A stretch of DNA of 15,394 nucleotides from an uncultured Sphingomonadaceae bacterium (GTDB lineage: Bacteria > Pseudomonadota > Alphaproteobacteria > Sphingomonadales > Sphingomonadaceae). Within the stretch, counting starts at the first letter, position 1; every line of letters begins with the position of its first letter. The translations under genes were made by a program, and so were the position numbers. A model generated the notes under the pieces. The model saw nothing but the letters and a program-made list of their open reading frames with translations. It was not told the DNA's origin and did no database searches. The stretch spans positions 1 to 15,394 of the forward strand of contig CAMLKX010000017.1 in assembly GCA_946480515.1 (NCBI GenBank). Direction: 5' to 3'. Shown one piece after another: positions 8,188 to 14,427 of this stretch.

Positions 8188-9599
8188 CAATCGTCCAGCA
8201 CCCACGTGTCCTTGGTCCCGCCGCCCTGGCTGGAGTTCACCACCAGCGACCCTTCAGTCATGGCCACGCGCGTGAGCCCGCCCGGAACAATGTCCACCCC
8301 GTCCGGCGAGACGAGGATGAAAGGACGGAGATCGACGTGCCGCGGAGCGAGCCCGCGCTTGCTGAAAATCGGTACTGTCGATAGTGCCAAGGTAGGCTGA
8401 GCGATGTAATTGTCGGGCTTGGCCTCAAGCTTGGCGCGGAACGAAGCCAGTTCCTTGCGGCTGGCAGCGGGACCGATCAGCATTCCATAGCCGCCCGAGC
8501 CATGCACTTCCTTGACCACCAGCTCGGCCAGATGATCGAGGACGTAGCTCAGCTGATCGGGCTCGGAGCAGCGCCACGTCTCCACATTGTCGAGCAACGG
8601 GGATTCGCCTGTGTAAAAGCGGATGATCTCCGGCATGTAGCTGTACAGTGCCTTGTCGTCGGCGATCCCCGTGCCTGGCGCGTTGGCCAAGGTAATCCCG
8701 CCGGCGCGGTAGACGTCGAACAGCCCTGCTATCCCGATCACGGACTCTGTCCGGAAGTTCAGCGGATCGATCCAGTCGTCATCAATCCGCCGGTACAGCA
8801 CGTCGATCGGCTGGTAGCCTCGCGTTGTCCGCATCGCGATGCGGCCATCGATCAGACGCAGGTCGTGCGCCTCGACCAGCTCGACACCCATCTGCTCGGC
8901 AAGGAAGCTATGTTCGAAATAGGCCGAGTTGAAGCTGCCCGGAGTAAGAACCGCAATGGTTGGCGACCCATCGCATGCGGGCGGAGCGCAGGCCGCGAGC
9001 GAGCGGCGCAGGCGCTGAGGATAATCGGAGATCGGTTGCACCGGAATTCGGCTGAACAGCTCCGGAAACATCTGCAGCATCGTTTCCCGATTCTCGAGCA
9101 TATAGCTGACGCCCGACGGGGTGCGCGCATTGTCCTCCAGCACCATGAAGCGGTCCGGACCGGTGCGCACCAGGTCGATCCCGACCACATGGGTGTAAAC
9201 GCCGGCCGGCGGGACGACCCCAGCCATCTGCGGAAGAAAGGCGCTGTTTCGCGCCACGAGCTCCTGCGGCAGCTTGCCCGCGCGCAAAATCTCCTGGCGG
9301 TGATAAAGGTCGTACAACAGGGCGTTGATGGCCCTCACCCGCTGCTCGATCCCGCGGGCGAGGCGCCGCCACTCGGATGCCGACAGAATGCGGGGAATGA
9401 TGTCGAACGGGATCAGCCGTTCGTCGCTGTCGGATTCTCCGTAAACGTTGAAGGTAATCCCGACGCGGCGGAAGAATGTCTCCGCCTGCTCCGCCTTGCT
9501 TTTCAGATGCTCGCTATTCTCTTGGTCGATCCACCGGCGAAACTCGGCGTATGCGGGCCTTGGCTCGCCGCCGCTTTCGTCGAGCATCTCGTCGAACAT
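8187..9599 (-). CDS. Circularly permuted ATP-grasp protein
   Basis: A 470-residue protein of the circularly permuted ATP-grasp type 2 family (COG2308), predicted to form a peptide or amide bond using ATP; the acceptor is unknown. Recognisable stretches are FDIIPRILSASEWRRL (about 65-80), GIDLVRTGPDRFMVLEDNARTPSG (about 141-164), YRRIDDDWIDPLNFR, ANAPGTGIADDKALYSYMPEII and the C-terminal SSQGGGTKDTWVL (about 457-469), all family signatures. The start at 9599 rather than the TTG at 9620 is backed by AGGAG five bases upstream and by the MFDEML opening. It is the first gene of the six-gene minus-strand operon. The operon promoter should lie in 9600-9700, but only a weak candidate is visible there (TTGCGC, 17-base spacer, AAGATG on the minus strand). 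Confidence 0.93.
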   Translation of the reverse strand: MFDEMLDESGGEPRPAYAEFRRWIDQENSEHLKSKAEQAETFFRRVGITFNVYGESDSDERLIPFDIIPRILSASEWRRLARGIEQRVRAINALLYDLYHRQEILRAGKLPQELVARNSAFLPQMAGVVPPAGVYTHVVGIDLVRTGPDRFMVLEDNARTPSGVSYMLENRETMLQMFPELFSRIPVQPISDYPQRLRRSLAACAPPACDGSPTIAVLTPGSFNSAYFEHSFLAEQMGVELVEAHDLRLIDGRIAMRTTRGYQPIDVLYRRIDDDWIDPLNFRTESVIGIAGLFDVYRAGGITLANAPGTGIADDKALYSYMPEIIRFYTGESPLLDNVETWRCSEPDQLSYVLDHLAELVVKEVHGSGGYGMLIGPAASRKELASFRAKLEAKPDNYIAQPTLALSTVPIFSKRGLAPRHVDLRPFILVSPDGVDIVPGGLTRVAMTEGSLVVNSSQGGGTKDTWVLDD

Positions 9600-9665
9600 C
9601 GCCGCTCCTGATCGTACCAACGCATCTTGGCAGATGTTTTGTGCGGCGCAACATGCTTAGGCCCG

Positions 9666-9694
9666 TTGACGAAATCCTTACGACTCCCTTATAC
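9666..9694 (+). promoter_or_regulatory. Sigma-70-type promoter of the leader transcript
   Basis: TTGACG (9666-9671) and TTATAC (9689-9694) are separated by exactly 17 bases, close to the housekeeping consensus TTGACA/TATAAT. The predicted transcription start is about 9700-9702, only a few bases before the ATG at 9705, so the leader reading frame would be translated from a nearly leaderless RNA. This fits the absence of a Shine-Dalgarno sequence there. It would drive the leader, the attenuator and the ACT-domain gene. Confidence 0.65.
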
Positions 9695-9704
9695 AGAACG
9701 ACCA

Positions 9705-9830
9705 ATGTCGAACGCGAACGCCTTGCCGATGATGCTCCAGCCGCTCTGCGGCCGGCTCTCGGCGTGCGCTCTTGTAGCAGTAGCGAAGGTAGCAAACCCG
9801 CAGCTTGGGGGTGTGCCCGGCTCTGCCTGA
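9705..9830 (+). CDS. Probable attenuator leader peptide, 41 residues
   Basis: A 41-codon frame starting a few bases after the predicted transcription start and ending at TGA 9828-9830, 32 bases before an intrinsic terminator. Residues 22-30 read ALVAVAKVA, and the three valines there (codons at 9774, 9780 and 9789) all use GTA, which is uncommon in this G+C-rich DNA; Leu23 uses CTT. Leader peptides of branched-chain amino-acid operons concentrate such codons where a ribosome must stall. No ribosome-binding site is visible, consistent with leaderless initiation. The rest (NANALPMMLQPLCGRLSAC) has no domain I recognise. It could instead be a non-translated structured leader, but the position, codon use and downstream hairpin favour a regulatory peptide. 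Confidence 0.55.
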   Translation: MSNANALPMMLQPLCGRLSACALVAVAKVANPQLGGVPGSA

Positions 9831-9892
9831 CGACCGATCTACAAACCGGTTCTGAAGTTAGACCCCGCCCCCACCAGGAGGCGGGGTTTTTT
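9796..9892 (+). promoter_or_regulatory. Candidate transcription attenuator (valine/branched-chain)
   Basis: Three mutually exclusive pairings can be drawn. Pairing 1:2 joins ACCC (9796-9799) to GGGT (9809-9812). Pairing 2:3 joins TGGGGGTG (9806-9813) to CGCCCCCA (9866-9873) over eight pairs with one G-T wobble, and would destroy the 5' arm of the terminator. Pairing 3:4 is the terminator at 9863-9886. A ribosome stalled on the GTA valine codons (9774-9791) leaves segment 2 free to form the antiterminator; one that reaches the stop at 9828 covers or disrupts segment 2, so the terminator forms. The 1:2 stem is short and weak. The layout is inferred from pairing done by eye. Confidence 0.5.
9863..9892 (+). 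terminator. Intrinsic terminator upstream of the ACT-domain gene
   Basis: A seven-pair stem CCCCGCC (9863-9869) / GGCGGGG (9880-9886), with a ten-base loop that may extend by two inner pairs, runs straight into TTTTTT (9887-9892). This is a textbook rho-independent terminator for plus-strand transcription. On the minus strand the hairpin is not followed by a T-run, so it would not end transcription in that direction. It lies between a promoter and the next gene on the same strand, with no complete gene other than the short leader frame between them, which is why attenuation is suspected. Confidence 0.85.
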
Positions 9893-9924
9893 ATTGCGTG
9901 TTGGCGAAGTGACAGGAGGAAAGA

Positions 9925-10182
9925 ATGTGTGAGATGGCGATCGAATTTGAACCCACCGACAATGTCATGCCCCGGGTTCTCGAGCGGATTGAAGATCATG
10001 GCTTCGTCCTGCGCGGTCTGAAGCTGATCCCGGCCAATCCGACCGGGCGATCGATGCTGCAGATCGACCTCGGCGGCTGGAACGAATGGGATGATTTGCG
10101 GGCGCTTGAGCAGGGCCTGTCCAGCCTCGACCCCTCGATCCGCGTGATCCAGCTCGCAACCGGTGCCACCGCCACCGCTTGA
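9925..10182 (+). CDS. ACT-domain protein resembling IlvM
   Basis: An 85-residue protein with a single ACT-like fold. The pattern VLERIEDHGFVLRGLKL (about 18-34), then a strand MLQIDLGG, then a helix with LRALEQGLSSLD and a final strand IRVIQL, follows IlvM, the small regulatory subunit of acetohydroxy acid synthase II, in length and order. That enzyme starts isoleucine, valine and leucine synthesis. The start at 9925 has a strong AGGAGG (9914-9919) at five-base spacing; the ATG at 9934 is too far from it. No catalytic AHAS subunit is next to it, so it may pair with one encoded elsewhere or sense amino acids for another enzyme. The leader and terminator upstream fit amino-acid control. Similarity is judged by eye; a generic ACT regulator remains possible. 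Confidence 0.7.
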   Translation: MCEMAIEFEPTDNVMPRVLERIEDHGFVLRGLKLIPANPTGRSMLQIDLGGWNEWDDLRALEQGLSSLDPSIRVIQLATGATATA

Positions 10183-10242
10183 TAGCCGGTCGACCAGTCG
10201 GCGCCAGCCCGCTGCTCGGGCGGCCTGCTCCTCCCGCGCTCA

Positions 10243-10265
10243 GCCCGCGCGGGCGGTTCCCGCCC
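10243..10265 (+). other. G+C-rich inverted repeats after the ACT-domain gene
   Basis: A perfect 12-base palindrome GCCCGCGCGGGC (10243-10254) overlaps a hairpin GGGCGG-TTC-CCGCCC (10251-10265). They lie 60-80 bases after the ACT-domain stop. No T-run follows, so this is at best a weak or factor-assisted terminator, or a structured 3' end. The remainder of the 247-base gap 10183-10429 holds the stress promoter and nothing else I can name. Confidence 0.35.
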
Positions 10266-10333
10266 ACGGCTCGGTTCATCGTTCAAATCGGGGCGGTGGG
10301 CCGAACTCATCGGTCCCGTTCCCTTCGCGACTC

Positions 10334-10358
10334 GGAACGATGAAGCGGCTTTACCGTT
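10334..10358 (+). promoter_or_regulatory. EcfG-type general stress response promoter
   Basis: GGAAC (10334-10338), a 16-base spacer and CGTT (10355-10358) match exactly the promoter consensus of EcfG sigma factors, which run the general stress response of alphaproteobacteria under PhyR/NepR control. Transcription would begin about 10365-10370, giving a 5' untranslated region of about 60 bases before the lipoprotein start at 10430. The site lies in non-coding DNA on the correct strand and at a suitable distance. It would also drive the L,D-transpeptidase gene that follows. Confidence 0.75.
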
Positions 10359-10429
10359 ACGCTGCGGTGACGTGTGGGGTCAGTTCGTTGCAATCCGCAC
10401 ATGTCCGTAGTTCCTCTGTAGGAGAATCG

Positions 10430-10981
10430 ATGATGCGAAAGTCACTTTTGACGATTGCCATCGTGAGTTCGGTATCGCTCAGCGCTTGCGCAACGGACAG
10501 CCAAACGGCTGGTGACATCGCTCAAGGTGCGGCAATCGGCGGCGTTGCCGGTACTGCGGTCGGCGCAGTTGTTCCCGGGGTCAGCGTGGTCGAAGGTGCG
10601 GTTGCGGGCGCAGCGATTGGCGGACTTGGCGGCGCAATCTGGTCTGACCAGAACAATGATGGCCGGGTCGACGGCTACGTCCAGAATGGCCAATATTATT
10701 CTGGAGCCCCATCCGGCTATGATCCGACGCTGCAGCGCGTAGTAACCGGTGCAGCCGGTGGCGCGGCGCTCGGAGCAGTCGCAGGTGCCGTCCTGCCGGG
10801 TGTTGGCCTGCTTGAAGGCGCTGTCGTCGGAGCTGCCGTCGGCGGACTTGCCGGCGCAATCTGGGCCGACAACAACAGCGATGGCCGCGTTGACGGCTAT
10901 GTCCAGAATGGCCAGTACTATCCGGGTGAACCCGCCCCCAGCTCAGCGCCCGCTCCAGTTCCGACCGGAGAACGCGGCTAA
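10430..10981 (+). CDS. Glycine-zipper lipoprotein with internal duplication
   Basis: A 183-residue protein. A signal peptide ends in the lipobox LSAC (Cys20), so a lipid-anchored envelope protein is likely. Two similar units follow, residues 33-94 and 107-168, offset by 74. Each has a Gly/Ala-rich glycine-zipper segment (for example AAIGGLGGAIW and AAVGGLAGAIW), suited to membrane insertion or helix packing, and then a hydrophilic DxNxDGRVDGY loop and YVQNGQYY. The loop resembles the Asp/Asn ladder of EF-hand or dockerin calcium sites (Asp73, Asn75, Asp77, Asp81; repeat at 147, 149, 151, 155) but lacks the final Glu. The tail is Pro/Ala-rich. The start has AGGAG five bases upstream; ATG 10433 is an alternative. 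Glycine-zipper lipoproteins include stress-related outer-membrane proteins such as the SlyB family; the exact role is unknown. Confidence 0.85.
   Translation: MMRKSLLTIAIVSSVSLSACATDSQTAGDIAQGAAIGGVAGTAVGAVVPGVSVVEGAVAGAAIGGLGGAIWSDQNNDGRVDGYVQNGQYYSGAPSGYDPTLQRVVTGAAGGAALGAVAGAVLPGVGLLEGAVVGAAVGGLAGAIWADNNSDGRVDGYVQNGQYYPGEPAPSSAPAPVPTGERG
10526..10711 (+). repeat. Intragenic repeat unit 1 of the glycine-zipper gene
   Basis: First copy of a 62-codon unit (residues 33-94): a glycine zipper followed by a DxNxDG loop. It matches 10748-10933 at an offset of 222 bases. The best conserved DNA is around GATGGCCG at 10658 and 10880 and the following VDGYVQNGQYY codons. Confidence 0.75.
10748..10933 (+). 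repeat. Intragenic repeat unit 2 of the glycine-zipper gene
   Basis: Second copy of the unit (residues 107-168). The zipper half has drifted at codon and residue level, whereas the loop VDGYVQNGQYY is identical in protein to copy 1, with mostly synonymous DNA changes. This points to selection on the loop. Confidence 0.75.
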
Positions 10982-10993
10982 TTCGGAGATGAC

Positions 10994-12352
10994 GTGACGA
11001 GTAGGCGTATTTCGCGCACCGGCCCAGAGCGGCTGGTGCGCGCATTCTTCCATGTCACAGGGGCCGCTGCCACAGCGGCCCTTTTTCCAATTGCGCCCGC
11101 GGCCAGCGCACCGCCGCACCAACAACTCCGTCAGGACCAACGGCAGGAAGTGGCTGATTTCTATGCCTCCCGGCAGGGGCGCCTGCTGTGGTTCGGAAAG
11201 GCGGGACGGCAGGCCGACTTGCTGTTCGAGCTTTTGAACACGGCCGCGATCGACGGCCTTGACCGCCGCCGCTACCGGGTCACGTCACTTGATCGTGCGA
11301 TCCGCGCCGCGCGGACCGGTAGGCCCGAGGCAGCTCGCCGGGCCGACCTGCTGCTGAGCCAAGCGCTTGTCGACTATGTACAGGACCTGCGCCGGCCCGG
11401 TCCCGACATTGGAATCATCTACGTTGACCCAGAGCTGAGGCCGAAGCCGCCTTCCCCGCGTGCCATTCTCGCTGAGGCTGCCGCCGCGCCGTCGCTTGAG
11501 CGCCACATCGCGACGATGGGGTGGATGCATCCGCTCTACGGGCAAATCCGGACCGCGCTGATGACAGGTCGCAACTGGCCACGGGACCATTATCAGCGTC
11601 TCCAGCTCAGTCTTGAGCGTGCTCGTGAGCTGCCACCCGCTCGGGTCCGGCACGTGCTGGTCAACATCCCCGCCCAACAACTGTTCATGTACCAGGACGG
11701 CGAGGTTGCGGATTCAATGCGCGTGGTTGTGGGAAAGCCCAAGTATCCGACGCCAATGATGAGCGCGATCATCCGCTACGCCGCGCTTAATCCATACTGG
11801 AACGTGCCCGCGGACCTCGCGGCAGAACGAGTCGCTCCCAATGTACTAAAATCGGGGCTCTCTTATCTGCGCACCCAGCGCTATCAACTGCTCGCGCCCT
11901 CGGCGACGGGCTATGAGGTGATAGATCCCACCACCGTCGACTGGGCTGCGGTCGCGAACGGCACAAGCCAGGTCTATCTGCGCCAGCTCCCCGGCCCGGC
12001 CAACGCCATGGGACGGATGAAATTTATGTTCCCCAATGCGCAGGGCGTCTACCTCCACGACACTCCTGACAGGAAGTTGCTGAACGAGGCATCGCGTCTG
12101 TTCAGCGGCGGTTGCGTCCGCCTGGAACATGCGCCGAAGCTGGGACAATGGCTGTTTGGAAGTCCGTTACGGCCGGATGGTGCTGGGCCAGAACAGAAGG
12201 TGCCGCTGAACAATCCTACTCCAGTTTATCTCACTTATCTGACAGCAGTCCCGAGCGGCAGCGACTTTGCCTTCTACGACGACATCTATGGGCGCGACGC
12301 CGCACGCTTGGCGCAATTGGGCAACGATAAAGGCACGATCGCATCCCGCTAG
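10994..12352 (+). CDS. LdtD (YcbB)-type L,D-transpeptidase
   Basis: A 452-residue periplasmic enzyme predicted to cross-link peptidoglycan stems (3-3 bonds) or attach proteins to them. A basic N-terminus and hydrophobic segment (about 14-38, ending APAASA) form a signal peptide. A helical scaffold region follows (about 45-210), then the YkuD catalytic domain from about 218. The catalytic signature is HDTPDRKLL (His355) and SGGCVRLE (Cys374); the SGGC form, instead of SHGC, is like LdtD. The NPYWNVP motif and the insertion around IDPTTVDW (310-317, the capping loop) also fit this class. The start is GTG, with GGAG six bases before it, 12 bases after the lipoprotein stop, so the two are likely one operon under the stress promoter. 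Its stop is one base from the end of the convergent TonB gene. Confidence 0.93.
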   Translation: MTSRRISRTGPERLVRAFFHVTGAAATAALFPIAPAASAPPHQQLRQDQRQEVADFYASRQGRLLWFGKAGRQADLLFELLNTAAIDGLDRRRYRVTSLDRAIRAARTGRPEAARRADLLLSQALVDYVQDLRRPGPDIGIIYVDPELRPKPPSPRAILAEAAAAPSLERHIATMGWMHPLYGQIRTALMTGRNWPRDHYQRLQLSLERARELPPARVRHVLVNIPAQQLFMYQDGEVADSMRVVVGKPKYPTPMMSAIIRYAALNPYWNVPADLAAERVAPNVLKSGLSYLRTQRYQLLAPSATGYEVIDPTTVDWAAVANGTSQVYLRQLPGPANAMGRMKFMFPNAQGVYLHDTPDRKLLNEASRLFSGGCVRLEHAPKLGQWLFGSPLRPDGAGPEQKVPLNNPTPVYLTYLTAVPSGSDFAFYDDIYGRDAARLAQLGNDKGTIASR

Positions 12353-12353
12353 G

Positions 12354-13139
12354 TCAGCCCGGCTGCCACGTCGCGGTATAGACGATCTCCTGAGCGATCG
12401 GCCGGCCGCGAGAATCCCGAGCGGGCCGAAACCACAGCCGCTGTTCGACGACGCGGCACAGATTTCCGTCGACGATGGTGTCCCCGCTCGATCGAACCAC
12501 CTTGCACGAGGTGGCTGAGCCGTCCGGAAGAACTCGCAGCGCCAGGGAAGCGATCCCCGAACGCTGGCGTCCGGCAGCGATCTGGCGATAATCGCGGTCG
12601 GTCAGGTTGCGGATTAGCCGGACCGGAACCTCGCCTCCGCCTGATCCGGTGCCACTCCCTCCGGTTCCGCCGCCGCCGAAGCCACTCCCCTGCCCGCCCG
12701 CGCCGGTTCCGGGTCCCGGAACATCCGCCGCCCCGGCGGTCCGATCCAGTCCTTCCGGCCCACGCACCTGAGCAACATTGACCGGCGGGGGTGTCGGCAG
12801 CACGATCCGCGGCGGGGGCGCGATGATCGGCGTCGGCTTCGAACGGATGTTGGCCGGAGCCGCTTCGTCTTCAGGCGCGGACCGCTCATCCGGGGTTGAC
12901 GGCCGCTCCTGCTGTAGCACGGGGGGCTGTGGCTCGATGATCTCGAAGATTTTCAAGACTTCCGGCGACTGGCCTGCGACTTGCACCGCGAAACCGCTGA
13001 GGATCAGCGCCCCCAAACCAGCGTGAACCAGAGCTGCGGCCATCAATGCTGCCGCGCGATCCTGTCCAACGGTTCCGCGATACTGTGACACTGGCAGGCC
13101 TCGACTGGTCAAACGCTTGTCGAGGCGCGAAGGTGTCAC
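12354..13139 (-). CDS. TonB-family energy transducer
   Basis: A 261-residue protein with TonB layout: a short cytoplasmic N-terminus, one transmembrane segment (about 29-52), a Pro-rich periplasmic stretch (68-120), an unusual Gly-rich linker (141-169, GGGGTGGSGTGSGGG) and a C-terminal TonB domain (170-261) with VLPDGSATSCKVVRSSG and LWFRPARDSRGRPI. It would carry inner-membrane energy from ExbB/ExbD to outer-membrane transporters. Two cysteines in the domain (212, 228) may form a disulfide. The start is uncertain: GTG at 13139 overlaps the AraC-gene stop (GTGA), but an in-frame GTG at 13091 has GAGG seven bases before it and gives a more typical N-terminus. No exbB, exbD or receptor gene is adjacent. 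Confidence 0.85.
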   Translation of the reverse strand: MTPSRLDKRLTSRGLPVSQYRGTVGQDRAAALMAAALVHAGLGALILSGFAVQVAGQSPEVLKIFEIIEPQPPVLQQERPSTPDERSAPEDEAAPANIRSKPTPIIAPPPRIVLPTPPPVNVAQVRGPEGLDRTAGAADVPGPGTGAGGQGSGFGGGGTGGSGTGSGGGEVPVRLIRNLTDRDYRQIAAGRQRSGIASLALRVLPDGSATSCKVVRSSGDTIVDGNLCRVVEQRLWFRPARDSRGRPIAQEIVYTATWQPG

Positions 13140-14242
13140 TCCTTCAGGCCCGAGACTTCACCGCTCATGGCTGCCTTCCGGTACATTGAAGGCGCAACCC
13201 CGAGCCACTCCCGGAAGGCCCGCCGAAACGCATCGGAATCGCAATAATCAAGCCGGCAGGCGATATCTTCGATCGAAAGGGATGAATCGCGCAGCAGATC
13301 GAGCGCCACCTCCCGTCTGCAGCTATCCTTCACTTCGCGATAGTTCGTGCCTTCACGGGCGAGGCGCCGGCGCAGCGTCGCCGAGCTTCCTCCCATCGCG
13401 GCAACGATCTGGTCGAACGAGGGCAGACGACTTGCCTGACGCAATTGTTTGAGGGCGAGACGCCGGACCTGCGTGACCGCCGCTTCCTCGCCGATATCGA
13501 GGCCTTGACCGTCAAACAGAAAGCTCCCTGGCGGAGGATTATCGAATTGGTCGACAGGGCGCACGACAGGATAATCCAGAAAGGCGGTCGGAAACTGGAA
13601 ACCCGTCCACCCGCGGTCGAGCGCAAGCGGGAACGGGAGTTCAGGCAATTGCAGCGCGGCAAATTCCTGCGGCGGATGATCAAGGCCGATCCCTGTAATC
13701 GGAATTGTTCGATTGATGATCCAGCTGAACAGATTGTGGATCGAGGCCACACCATAGAGGTCCAGCACGCAGCCCATTGGCGAGGGTGCGGGGCGCATCG
13801 CGTCGAGGTGGAGCTCGGCAACTTCACCCCGCGTGCGCAAGCTCATCCGCCCGCAGCGCCAGTCGATCGCTTCGAAACAGTCTACGCAGTGAAGGACGGA
13901 TTCGCGCAATGTGCGAGCACTGGAAATACCGTAGCGGATCACCCGCCAGTCGGCGGCGCGCAACGGCGAGCGGCCCGATCGACGATTATCCTCAGCGGCA
14001 AAGTGGATGACCGCTCGCCCCGTAAGCCGGGCAAGCTCGACCAGCGGCATTCCGCGCAGCCCCCCGCTCGCAAGGAATTTTTGAGTCAGCGGAGAGTTGA
14101 GTGACCTGAGCAGAGGTTCAAGGCTGCCGAACTGTCGCGCATAGAGGTCGAGCGCCGCTGCCGCCAGCCGTTCTCCCAACAACCACTCGCCATAATGCTT
14201 CACGCAAAGCTCTTCCCGGACCGAACCGCGAACCGACCCCAT
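13136..14242 (-). CDS. AraC-family transcriptional regulator
   Basis: About 368 residues from the ATG at 14242. The N-terminal two thirds match the arabinose-binding-like sensor domain seen in OruR-type AraC regulators (GMPLVELARLTG, LRESVLHCVDCFEAIDW, and the WIINRTIPITGIGLDHPP region). The C-terminal 90 residues hold two helix-turn-helix units: the first around MGGSSATLRRRLAREGTNYR, the second SIEDIACRLDYCDSDAFRRAFREW, ending GVAPSMYRK. An in-frame TTG at 14290 would add 16 residues, with AAGG only two bases before it, so the start is not settled. The TGA overlaps the TonB-gene start, suggesting the two are co-transcribed and perhaps functionally linked. It is divergent from the exported protein gene at 14428, across 185 bases, which is another possible target. 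Confidence 0.9.
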   Translation of the reverse strand: MGSVRGSVREELCVKHYGEWLLGERLAAAALDLYARQFGSLEPLLRSLNSPLTQKFLASGGLRGMPLVELARLTGRAVIHFAAEDNRRSGRSPLRAADWRVIRYGISSARTLRESVLHCVDCFEAIDWRCGRMSLRTRGEVAELHLDAMRPAPSPMGCVLDLYGVASIHNLFSWIINRTIPITGIGLDHPPQEFAALQLPELPFPLALDRGWTGFQFPTAFLDYPVVRPVDQFDNPPPGSFLFDGQGLDIGEEAAVTQVRRLALKQLRQASRLPSFDQIVAAMGGSSATLRRRLAREGTNYREVKDSCRREVALDLLRDSSLSIEDIACRLDYCDSDAFRRAFREWLGVAPSMYRKAAMSGEVSGLKE

Positions 14243-14427
14243 GATACTGCTCAATATCTCTTTTGCAACGCGAGGCAAGAAATGGCTCAATGCCTTGATA
14301 ACCGGACAACAAATGCAGGGTTAGTCTTAAACAGATGATTGAAAATGGGGTGGAAGGAAATGTTGAGTTAAGTCACAAGGCCGCCGAAGTGCCGCGCGGT
14401 GAAGGAAGACGGCACCTGGAGAGAGGT

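Noticed and set aside
8502..9611. Long plus-strand open frame (369 codons) opposite the ATP-grasp gene
   Set aside because: Antisense to a well-conserved family; no recognisable motif and no ribosome-binding site.
9627..9704. Upstream in-frame extension of the leader peptide from ATG 9627
   Set aside because: It would start upstream of the predicted -35 box, so it is not on the transcript from that promoter; the ATG at 9705 fits better.
9701..9892. Possible housekeeping RNA (6S, SRP or tmRNA) in the leader region
   Set aside because: The SRP loop signature, tmRNA tRNA-like ends and a long 6S-type closing stem are not visible; the coding frame and terminator are better explained as an attenuator.
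10243..10265. Inverted repeat as a terminator of the ACT-domain gene
   Set aside because: The hairpin is strong but lacks a T-run, so it is listed only as an inverted repeat of uncertain role.
12650..12720. Gly/Ser-rich repetitive stretch as a DNA repeat or assembly artefact
   Set aside because: It lies in frame in the TonB-family gene as a Gly-rich linker and the frame continues into an intact C-terminal domain.
14291..14427. Promoters in the AraC / exported-protein gap
   Set aside because: Several TTGA-like hexamers occur, but none pairs with a credible -10 box at 16-18 bases; no EcfG box is present.
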